6,286 nt of DNA. Origin: JBCDCP01 sp039181495. Lineage in GTDB: Bacteria; Pseudomonadota; Alphaproteobacteria; Rhizobiales; Tepidamorphaceae. The notes beneath the pieces were generated by a model. It saw nothing but the letters and a program-made list of their open reading frames with translations. It had not been told where the DNA came from and did no database searches. The translations under genes were made by a program, and so were the position numbers. The stretch lies in assembly GCA_039181495.1 (NCBI GenBank), contig JBCDCP010000148.1:1-6286 (forward strand), written 5' to 3'. This document shows, piece after piece, positions 1 through 6,286 of the stretch (positions within the stretch are counted from its first letter, which is position 1; each line of letters begins with the position of its first letter).

Positions 1-755
1 AAGTGCTTGCGCACGACGATGTGGCTACCCTGCACCAGCCGCACATTATGAGCATCGTTGGCGCCAGCGGCCTCGCTCAGAACCTTGTCGATCCATGGCC
101 CCGCCGCATTGACGACCATGCGAGCCGACACGATGCGCTGACCGCCAGCGGCATCTTCCAGCGTGATTTTCCAGAGATCACCCTCTCGCCGTAGTGTCCG
201 GCATGAGGTGCCCACCATGATGTCGGCATCACGCTCGGCGGCATCGACGGCATTCAGCACGGTCAGGCGCGAATCCTGAACCCAACAGTCAGAATACTCA
301 AAGCCCTTGCGGTATCCTGGCGCCAGTGGCTTTCCGGCGTCATCGCTGGTCAGGTCAAGCACGCGTGTCGGCGGCAACAGTTTGCGACCACCAAGGTGGT
401 CATAAAGAAATAGACCGATGCGCAGCAGCCAGGCCGGCCGCAGACCTTTGTGATGCGGCAGGACAAAACGCAGCGGCCAGATGATGTGCGGCGCGTTCGA
501 CCACAGGATCTCCCGTTCAATGAGCGCCTCTCGCACCAGCCTGAACTCGTAGAGTTCCAGGTACCGCAATCCGCCATGAATGAGCTTTGTCGACCAGGAT
601 GATGTGCCACCGGCAAGATCACCCTTTTCACACAATCCGACCTGATATCCTCGGCCCGCCGCATCACGCGCGATGCCACAGCCATTGATGCCGCCGCCGA
701 TCACAAACAGATCGTAATCCGGTCTATCCGCCGCTGCCCCTGCATTGACGCTCAT
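1..755 (-). CDS. glpD: aerobic glycerol-3-phosphate dehydrogenase GlpD, partial (C-terminal half missing)
   Basis: This gene encodes an FAD-dependent sn-glycerol-3-phosphate dehydrogenase. The enzyme oxidises glycerol-3-phosphate to dihydroxyacetone phosphate at the inner membrane and passes electrons to quinone. The reading frame runs from ATG at 755 off the left edge, giving 251 complete codons, about half of the roughly 500 residues usual for the family. Visible marks are the N-terminal dinucleotide-binding motif VIGGGINGCGIARDAAGRG (residues 18-36), the family blocks TSSWSTKLIHGGLRYLE (51-67) and FEYSDCWVQDSRL (152-164), and a second FAD-contact block NAAGPW (216-221). These match the known E. 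coli GlpD closely, from memory. The start overlaps the glpR stop as ATGA (752-755), with GGCGGGG just upstream, so the two genes are probably translationally coupled. A second ATG at 745 would remove only three to four residues and has no better support. Function is close to certain; the missing half cannot be checked for integrity. Confidence 0.96.
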   Translation of the reverse strand, partial: MSVNAGAAADRPDYDLFVIGGGINGCGIARDAAGRGYQVGLCEKGDLAGGTSSWSTKLIHGGLRYLELYEFRLVREALIEREILWSNAPHIIWPLRFVLPHHKGLRPAWLLRIGLFLYDHLGGRKLLPPTRVLDLTSDDAGKPLAPGYRKGFEYSDCWVQDSRLTVLNAVDAAERDADIMVGTSCRTLRREGDLWKITLEDAAGGQRIVSARMVVNAAGPWIDKVLSEAAGANDAHNVRLVQGSHIVVRKH

Positions 756-1588
756 AGCCCCGCCGCCTGCTTTCCGCCGCCTGGCTCGTTACTCGCATCA
801 GCTTCAAGTTCCTGATCACGATCGGGTCCGGTGACATCGATCTGGGTGCGGTTGTCGTCGCAGATCCGGCGGACAGGCTCTGGCGGGGCACGGTCTGTAA
901 TCAGCACATCGATGTCGCTGAGGTGGCCAATCCGCACCGGAGCCACGCGTTCGAACTTCATTCCGTCGGCAACCAATATGGTCTGCCGGGCCGAGGCGAT
1001 GATCGCCCGCGAAACCTGTACCTCCTGGAAATCGAAATCCAGAAGCGTGCCGTCCTCGTCGATGGCGGAGCAGCCGATCACGGCGTAATCGACGCGGAAT
1101 TGGCGAATGAAGTCGACGGTTGCCTCTCCGACAATGCCACCATCAGTCTTACGCACGACGCCGCCCGCCAAAACCACGTCGACACCGGGCGCATCAAGTA
1201 GGATTCCGGCGACCGCAATAGAGTTGGTCACCACCATCAGCCCGGTGTGGTTTTTCAGCGATTGGGCAACCTGTTCTGTCGTGGTGCCGATATTGAGGAT
1301 CACCGAACGGTCAGACTCAATGCGGTCTGCAGCGCGCGCACCGATCCGCTGTTTTGCTTCCGGCGCGACCTGACGGCGGGCTTCCTGAGCGAAATTGGCG
1401 ACTGACGAGGGATACATGGCGCCGCCATGCACCCGATTCAGGACCCGCGTATCGCAAAGCTCGTTGAGATCGCGGCGGATGGTCTGTGGTGTGACGTCGA
1501 AGTGGCCTGCGAGAGATAGAACATCGACATGCCCGCGTTCGCGCGCAAGTCGAACAATTTCGAGCTGTCTAGGTGTGACTGCGGTCAT
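752..1588 (-). CDS. glpR: DeoR-family transcriptional repressor of the glycerol regulon (GlpR)
   Basis: This 278-residue protein is a DeoR-family regulator. The N-terminal winged helix-turn-helix spans about residues 5-58. Its recognition helix sits in DVTPQTIRRDLNEL (31-44) and the wing ends in NRVHGGA (51-57), the DeoR signature. The effector-binding DeoR C-terminal domain follows (about 75-232), with the phosphosugar-contact motif NIGTTTE (99-105), VVTNS (119-123), AGGVVRKTDGGIVG (141-154) and ADGMKFER (207-214). The ligand is inferred to be glycerol-3-phosphate from the neighbouring glpD and glycerol transporter. The start at 1588 is chosen because family similarity begins there; GAGAG lies about 10 bases upstream. 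An in-frame GTG directly before it (1591) and an ATG at 1669 are also possible, but the extra 27 residues look unlike the family. Beyond the usual end there is a charged, low-complexity tail of about 23 residues (256-278). The stop overlaps the glpD start. It probably represses itself, glpD and the divergent transporter operon. Confidence 0.93.
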   Translation of the reverse strand: MTAVTPRQLEIVRLARERGHVDVLSLAGHFDVTPQTIRRDLNELCDTRVLNRVHGGAMYPSSVANFAQEARRQVAPEAKQRIGARAADRIESDRSVILNIGTTTEQVAQSLKNHTGLMVVTNSIAVAGILLDAPGVDVVLAGGVVRKTDGGIVGEATVDFIRQFRVDYAVIGCSAIDEDGTLLDFDFQEVQVSRAIIASARQTILVADGMKFERVAPVRIGHLSDIDVLITDRAPPEPVRRICDDNRTQIDVTGPDRDQELEADASNEPGGGKQAAGL

Positions 1589-1660
1589 CACGGAAAGACT
1601 CTCATGCACAAATATTGATCTGCTTGAGACGGCTGATGCACAGTTTGCAGTGCGGCAAGC

Positions 1661-1677
1661 GGCACCCATCGGGTGTC
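1661..1677 (-). other. short hairpin in the presumed glpR leader
   Basis: GGCACCC (1661-1667) and GGGTGTC (1671-1677) form a 7-bp stem with one G-T wobble around the three-base loop ATC. It lies 73 bases upstream of the chosen glpR start, on the 5' leader side if transcription begins near 1735. There is no following T-run, so it is not an intrinsic terminator. A role in mRNA stability or translation is possible but unproven. Confidence 0.4.
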
Positions 1678-1701
1678 TTGGCCTAGCGTCCCGAAGCAGC
1701 C

Positions 1702-1728
1702 AAAAGCGGTGTAGAAACAGCCGCTTTT
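1702..1728. other. perfect 8-bp inverted repeat, possible leader hairpin
   Basis: AAAAGCGG (1702-1709) and CCGCTTTT (1721-1728) are perfect inverted complements around an 11-base loop. The structure is nearly symmetric. On the plus strand it is followed by one more T; on the minus strand (the glpR direction) its 3' arm ends in TTTT then GG. It could be a weak bidirectional terminator or attenuator in the glpR leader, or a dyad bound by a protein. The loop is long for a terminator and the T-run is short, so termination is only a weak suggestion. Confidence 0.4.
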
Positions 1729-1734
1729 TGCAGG

Positions 1735-1760
1735 TGCGAAAATGTTCGTTTTATTTCGCA
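1735..1760. promoter_or_regulatory. putative GlpR operator O1 (glpR-proximal)
   Basis: Two overlapping patterns are visible. TGCGAAA (1735-1741) and TTTCGCA (1754-1760) make a perfect 7-bp inverted repeat with a 12-base spacer. In addition, TTCG occurs at 1745-1748 and 1755-1758, exactly 10 bp apart in the same direction. AATGTTCGTT (1741-1750) matches in full the E. coli GlpR half-site consensus WATKYTCGWW, recalled from the literature. It resembles the site in the glpV promoter, which supports binding by the same regulator. On the minus strand a poor glpR promoter can be drawn across it (TTGTGC at 1769-1764, 17 bp, AACATT at 1746-1741), but its -10 matches only three of six positions. Confidence 0.55.
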
Positions 1761-1842
1761 AGTGCACAATTTCTCCTCGTATTCTTTAAATCGATACGAA
1801 AAACCCGCCAAAAAGCCAAGATAAATTTTCTATTATTCATAC

Positions 1843-1871
1843 TTGACGTTCGTTTTTGTTCGTTTGATAGT
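1843..1871 (+). promoter_or_regulatory. predicted sigma-70-type promoter of the glycerol transporter operon with embedded operator O2
   Basis: A -35 box TTGACG (1843-1848) is followed, after exactly 17 bp, by a -10-like box GATAGT (1866-1871). Transcription would begin near 1878, leaving a leader of about 24 bases before the ATG at 1902. The spacer is filled by a direct repeat: GTTCGTTT at 1848-1855 and again at 1858-1865, a 10-bp period placing both copies on the same face of the helix. Each copy resembles the GlpR half-site WATKYTCGWW (8 and 9 of 10 positions). A bound repressor here would block RNA polymerase directly. The -35 box is strong and the -10 box moderate. The repeat is seen; the binding protein is inferred. 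Confidence 0.65.
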
Positions 1872-1888
1872 CACGCCGCATTCCACTA

Positions 1889-1897
1889 GGGAGGAGA
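1889..1897 (+). promoter_or_regulatory. strong ribosome binding site of the binding-protein gene
   Basis: GGGAGGAGA lies four bases before the ATG at 1902, so the core GGAGG is well placed and close to the ideal anti-Shine-Dalgarno complement. It is the strongest ribosome site in the window, in keeping with the need for binding protein in excess of the membrane complex, and it fixes the start codon. Confidence 0.8.
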
Positions 1898-1901
1898 TGC
1901 C

Positions 1902-3635
<1,734 letters not shown>

Positions 3636-3657
3636 TCACGGTCTGACGATACCTCCC

Positions 3658-3697
3658 AGGGGCGCTGCGTCACGCATCACGTGCGGCGTGGCGCCCT
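3658..3697 (+). other. GC-rich hairpin between binding-protein and ATPase genes
   Basis: GGGCGC (3660-3665) pairs with GCGCCC (3691-3696). Pairing continues inward to about 3675/3681 with several G-T wobbles and one mismatch, leaving a loop of about five bases. It starts 25 bases after the glpV stop and is followed by CTCGG rather than a T-run, so it is not a classic terminator. Hairpins after binding-protein genes in other ABC operons (such as malE-malF) protect the upstream mRNA and keep the binding protein in excess. The same role is inferred here. Confidence 0.55.
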
Positions 3698-3743
3698 CGG
3701 ACACCTGACCATCCCGTCTGCGTTCCGGAGGCAACGCGCTACC

Positions 3744-4808
3744 ATGGCGTTGGAACTCAAAGACATCTCAAAGCGTGTCGGTAGCGAGACCCATATCTAT
3801 CCAACGTCGCTGACGCTGGAGCGGGGCTCGTTCAACATCCTGCTGGGCACGACGCTGGCGGGAAAGACAACGCTCATGCAGCTGATGGCGGGTCTCGAAC
3901 GTCCCACCATCGGGCGCATACTCTTTGATGGGCAGGACGTGACCGACGTCAGCGTTCAGCGCCGCAACGTCTCGATGGTCTACCAGCAGTTCATCAACTA
4001 CCCGAATTTCAACGTCTACGAGAATATCGCCTCGCCATTGCGCGTTGCCGGCATGGCGGATTCCGAGATCAAACGCCGGATCACCGACGTCGCCGAACTG
4101 CTGAAGTTGACCCCGATGCTTGATCGCAAGCCATCGGAACTGTCAGGAGGCCAGCAACAGCGCACGGCAATGGCGCGTGCGCTCGTCAAGGACTCCGATC
4201 TGGTGCTGCTCGATGAGCCGCTCGCCAACCTTGATTTCAAGTTGCGTGAAGAGCTGCGCGAGGAATTGCCGCGGCTTTTCGCTGACCGCAATTGCGTCGT
4301 TGTCTACGCCACCACCGAGCCAACCGAAGCGCTGCTGTTCGGCGGTCATACCGCAACGCTGCATGAGGGTCGCGTCACACAATTCGGTTCGACTGGCGAA
4401 ATCTACCGCGAGCCGCAGGATCTCCTGTCGGCCAAAGTGTTTTCAGAACCTCCGATCAACACCGCACCTCTGGTCAAGGACGGAACCCGTTTCCGCTTCG
4501 GTGAGGCGTTGTCGTGGGCGGTTCCGGCTCGCCTCAAACAGGCACCTGACGGCAATTATACGCTTGGGCTGAGGCCGCACCATGTCACCCCGCAGAAGAA
4601 CAAGCGTAACGACGTCGCCGTGTCGGGCGAGGTCATGGTGACGGAGTTGAGCGGTTCGGAAAGCGTGGTCCACATGGATGTCGGCGGTAACACCTGGATC
4701 TCGCTGTCACACGGCATTCATCCACACGAGGTCGGTGAGAAAGCCACCTTCTTTGCCGATATGTCCTCGGCCTTTTATTTCGCCGAAGACGGGAGCCGTG
4801 CGGCATGA
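3744..4808 (+). CDS. glpS: glycerol ABC transporter ATP-binding protein, GlpS-like, lacking the H-loop histidine
   Basis: This 354-residue protein is an ABC importer ATPase of the MalK/UgpC type with a C-terminal TOBE-like region (about 240-350, including LGLRPHH at 274-280). The ATPase motifs in order are: Walker A GTTLAGKTT (35-43), which fits GxxxxGK[ST] but not the usual GPSGCGKST; Q-loop around Q81; an intact signature LSGGQQQR (133-140); Walker B LVLLDE (153-158) with the catalytic glutamate E158; and D-loop NLD (162-164). The H-loop reads YATTEPTEA (188-196), with Thr191 where the switch histidine should be. No aromatic residue sits at the A-loop position (V12). The start at 3744 is chosen because similarity begins at MALELKDIS and GGAGG lies at 3727-3731; an upstream GTG at 3681 falls within the hairpin and adds unlike sequence. 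It should pair with the next ATPase at the inner face of the cytoplasmic membrane. Confidence 0.9.
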   Translation: MALELKDISKRVGSETHIYPTSLTLERGSFNILLGTTLAGKTTLMQLMAGLERPTIGRILFDGQDVTDVSVQRRNVSMVYQQFINYPNFNVYENIASPLRVAGMADSEIKRRITDVAELLKLTPMLDRKPSELSGGQQQRTAMARALVKDSDLVLLDEPLANLDFKLREELREELPRLFADRNCVVVYATTEPTEALLFGGHTATLHEGRVTQFGSTGEIYREPQDLLSAKVFSEPPINTAPLVKDGTRFRFGEALSWAVPARLKQAPDGNYTLGLRPHHVTPQKNKRNDVAVSGEVMVTELSGSESVVHMDVGGNTWISLSHGIHPHEVGEKATFFADMSSAFYFAEDGSRAA

Positions 4809-4849
4809 CCACACGTCACACTCAACCCGATGTCCGGGGTGCCCTCTGA
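4805..4849 (+). other. 14-codon mini-ORF bridging glpS and glpT
   Basis: An ATG at 4805 overlaps the glpS stop as ATGA (4805-4808). It opens a 14-codon frame, MTTRHTQPDVRGAL, ending at TGA 4847-4849, whose last base is the A of the glpT start (TGATG). Ribosomes finishing glpS could restart here and then restart again on glpT, which has only a weak ribosome site of its own (GGGGT near 4836-4840). The peptide shows no recognisable domain. The geometry is directly seen; translation is speculative and chance is quite possible. Confidence 0.25.
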
Positions 4850-5913
4850 TGGCCAGGATCACGCTTGATAATTTGCGCCACAGCTATTTGCCCGAGCCTA
4901 AGAGCGACGCGGACTGGGCTCTCAAGCAGCTCGATCTGGAATGGCAGGATGGCGGCGCTTACGCGCTGCTGGGCCCCTCCGGCTGCGGAAAGACAACGCT
5001 TCTGAACATTATCTCCGGCCTGCTTAAGCCAACCGAGGGCGGCATTCTGTTTGACGATCAGGATGTCACGCATCTGCCGGCGGACCAGCGCCATATCGCG
5101 CAGGTGTTCCAGTTCCCGGTCGTCTACGACACCATGACCGTCTACGACAATCTGGCCTTCCCGCTGCGCAATCGCGGCGTGGCTGAGGCGGAAGTCGATG
5201 CCCGCGTCACCGAAATCGCCGAGATGACAGATCTCACGCCGATGCTGCGCACAAGGGCAGCCGGTCTGACGGCCGATGGCAAGCAGAAGATCTCGCTGGG
5301 GCGTGGACTGGTCCGCACGGATGTCAACGTCATCATGTTCGATGAGCCGCTCACCGTCATCGACCCGCATCTCAAATGGCAGCTGCGCTCAAAGCTCAAG
5401 GAGCTGCATCAGCGCGTCCAAACAACAATGATCTACGTCACCCACGATCAGACCGAGGCGCTGACATTCGCTGACAGGGTGGTGGTAATGAACAACGGTG
5501 AGGTTGTTCAGCGTGGCACACCCGTCGAACTGTTCGAGGTGCCACAGCATACCTTCGTCGGCCACTTCATCGGCTCTCCCGGCATGAATGTGCTGTCGTG
5601 CGATGTAAGAGACGGCAAGGCCTATCTCGGCAAGACACCGATCAAGACCGCCAATGGCGCAGGCAAATCCAAGGGCGACAGGATCGAGATCGGCGTGCGG
5701 CCGGAGTTCGTGTCCTTCGCCGACAAGGGTCTGCCCGTCGATGTGGTGTCAGTTGCCGACACCGGCCGCTCCCAGATTGCGGATGTGTCGCATGAAGGCC
5801 GGCGGTTCAAGCTGGTTGTACCGGAAGGTCAGCCAATCCCTGCCGAGAAGGGACATGTTGCTTTCGACCCGAAATTCACCCGGCTCTATGCCGATGGTTG
5901 GCTGATCTCATGA
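4849..5913 (+). CDS. glpT: glycerol ABC transporter ATP-binding protein, GlpT-like, with degenerate signature motif
   Basis: This second importer ATPase is also 354 residues long. It has an A-loop tyrosine (Y13), a canonical Walker A GPSGCGKTT (42-50), a Q-loop glutamine (Q88), Walker B VIMFDE (161-166) with E166, and an intact H-loop YVTHDQTEA (196-204, H199). The signature motif, however, reads LTADGKQK (140-147) in place of LSGGQQQR, and the D-loop is VID (170-172) rather than NLD. A C-terminal TOBE-like region (about 245-350) includes IGVRPEFV (281-288). These features complement those of the preceding ATPase, implying an obligate heterodimer. The start at 4849 is where family similarity begins; longer in-frame starts back to 4678 would lie inside glpS and lack similarity. 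It follows glpS by 40 bp and overlaps the next gene by ATGA (5910-5913). The name here is the rhizobial ABC ATPase, not the unrelated E. coli glycerol-3-phosphate antiporter GlpT. Confidence 0.9.
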   Translation: MARITLDNLRHSYLPEPKSDADWALKQLDLEWQDGGAYALLGPSGCGKTTLLNIISGLLKPTEGGILFDDQDVTHLPADQRHIAQVFQFPVVYDTMTVYDNLAFPLRNRGVAEAEVDARVTEIAEMTDLTPMLRTRAAGLTADGKQKISLGRGLVRTDVNVIMFDEPLTVIDPHLKWQLRSKLKELHQRVQTTMIYVTHDQTEALTFADRVVVMNNGEVVQRGTPVELFEVPQHTFVGHFIGSPGMNVLSCDVRDGKAYLGKTPIKTANGAGKSKGDRIEIGVRPEFVSFADKGLPVDVVSVADTGRSQIADVSHEGRRFKLVVPEGQPIPAEKGHVAFDPKFTRLYADGWLIS

Positions 5914-6286
5914 ACAAGACCGTCAATCAGAGGGCCTGGCTCTTCGTTCTGCCCGTCGTCGTGCTGGTCGCGTTCAATGCGATCATTCCGCTGATGACGG
6001 TGGTCAACTACTCGGTTCAGGAGAGTTTCGGCGACAACGTTTTCTTCTGGTCCGGCGTCCAGTGGTTTCAGGATATCCTCCAGTCTGACCGTTTCCAGGC
6101 CGCACTCGGACGGCAGATCTTCTTCACCTTCATGGTGCTGCTGATCGAAATCCCGCTTGGCATCGCCATCGCGCTTGCGATGCCCCGTAAAGGGCCGTGG
6201 GTACCGGTCTGCCTCGTCCTGATGGCGCTGCCCTTGCTGATCCCGTGGAATGTGGTCGGCGCGATGTGGAACATCTTCGCGCTGCC
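5910..6286 (+). CDS. glpP: glycerol ABC transporter permease, GlpP-like, partial (runs off the right edge)
   Basis: This is an inner-membrane permease subunit of the MalF/UgpA type; 125 codons are present of an expected roughly 290. The start ATG overlaps the glpT stop as ATGA, indicating translational coupling. Three hydrophobic segments are visible: about residues 9-33 (AWLFVLPVVVLVAFNAIIPL), 68-91 (beginning RQIFFTFMVLLIEIPLGIAI), and 97-122. The first has the LFVLPVVVL...NAIIPL pattern typical of first transmembrane helices in carbohydrate ABC permeases. The region between the first and second, rich in aromatic residues (VFFWSGVQWFQDIL, 44-57), should be periplasmic. The cytoplasmic EAA loop that contacts the ATPases lies beyond the window. 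The locus is of a kind that normally has a second permease (GlpQ) next. The glycerol assignment comes from context. Confidence 0.88.
   Translation, partial: MNKTVNQRAWLFVLPVVVLVAFNAIIPLMTVVNYSVQESFGDNVFFWSGVQWFQDILQSDRFQAALGRQIFFTFMVLLIEIPLGIAIALAMPRKGPWVPVCLVLMALPLLIPWNVVGAMWNIFAL

Larger units (their letters stand above)
1589..1901. promoter_or_regulatory. divergent glpR/glpV control region
   Basis: This 313-bp stretch lies between two divergent transcription units and contains no convincing gene. It is markedly AT-rich from about 1740 to 1870, unlike the flanking genes. It holds a predicted plus-strand promoter with an embedded operator (1843-1871), a second operator-like site (1735-1760), two hairpins in the presumed glpR leader (1661-1677 and 1702-1728), and three copies of TGCACA (1605, 1637, 1763). 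An additional single TTCG half-site is seen on the minus strand at 1797-1800. Placing the transporter and glpRD units back to back lets one repressor control both. Confidence 0.85.

Noticed and set aside
350..685. Minus-strand 111-codon frame inside glpD
   Set aside because: It is in a different frame from the glpD frame, which is continuous from 755 to the window edge and carries all family motifs.
1589..1669. N-terminal extension of GlpR starting at ATG 1669
   Set aside because: The extra 27 residues do not resemble DeoR-family N-termini. The ATG lies in the loop of a hairpin, and the usual start region (MTAVTPRQLEIV) begins at 1588.
1395..1889. Plus-strand open frame of 164 codons
   Set aside because: It is antisense to the glpR helix-turn-helix region and runs through the AT-rich control region. 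Its sequence shows no domain, and it ends just before glpV.
3658..3697. Intrinsic terminator between glpV and glpS
   Set aside because: The hairpin is strong but is followed by CTCGG with no T-run, and the transporter needs downstream expression.
4281..4330. Loss of the H-loop histidine in GlpS as a sign of pseudogene decay
   Set aside because: The frame is intact over 354 codons, other motifs are well kept, and the partner ATPase shows the matching complementary defect, so this looks selected rather than decayed.
4678..4848. Upstream in-frame extension of glpT inside glpS
   Set aside because: The 57 extra residues are proline- and cysteine-rich read-through of glpS in another frame; ATPase similarity begins only at 4849.
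4822..5370. Minus-strand open frame of 182 codons opposite glpT
   Set aside because: It lies wholly opposite a well-supported ATPase gene and shows no domain of its own.

Overview
The window is one glycerol uptake and catabolism locus from a Gram-negative bacterium, most likely an alphaproteobacterium (Rhizobiales or Rhodobacterales type). This rests on the moderately GC-rich coding sequence, the strong Shine-Dalgarno sites, and a glycerol ABC transporter of the GlpSTPQUV kind first described in Rhizobium. I cannot name a genus. The two outermost genes run off the window: glpD at the left edge and a permease gene at the right edge.

Layout. On the minus strand, glpR (DeoR-family repressor, start at 1588) is followed by glpD (aerobic glycerol-3-phosphate dehydrogenase, start at 755), joined by an ATGA overlap. 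A 313-bp divergent control region (1589-1901) separates them from the plus-strand transporter operon. That operon holds a large periplasmic binding protein (glpV-like, 1902-3635), two ABC ATPases (glpS-like, 3744-4808; glpT-like, 4849-5913), and the first permease (glpP-like, from 5910, cut at the window end). A second permease gene (glpQ) would be expected just beyond the window. No glycerol kinase or GlpF facilitator gene is visible.

How the parts work together. The binding protein should capture glycerol in the periplasm. The permease pair would pass it inward, driven by a GlpS/GlpT ATPase heterodimer. After phosphorylation by a kinase encoded elsewhere, GlpD oxidises glycerol-3-phosphate to dihydroxyacetone phosphate and feeds electrons to the quinone pool. 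GlpR, probably sensing glycerol-3-phosphate, would control both directions from the shared intergenic region. There, two TTCG-based sites with a 10-bp period are seen, and one fits exactly between the -35 and -10 boxes of the predicted transporter promoter.

The most notable points are these. The two ATPases have complementary defects: GlpS keeps LSGGQ but lacks the H-loop histidine and an A-loop aromatic, while GlpT keeps those but has a broken signature motif. This predicts one working and one degenerate ATP site in an importer. The control region has an operator-in-promoter architecture. A strong GC-rich hairpin lies between the binding-protein gene and the ATPase genes. A 14-codon mini-ORF bridges the glpS stop and the glpT start with overlaps at both ends. 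The system as a whole belongs to a known type; the novelty is in these details.
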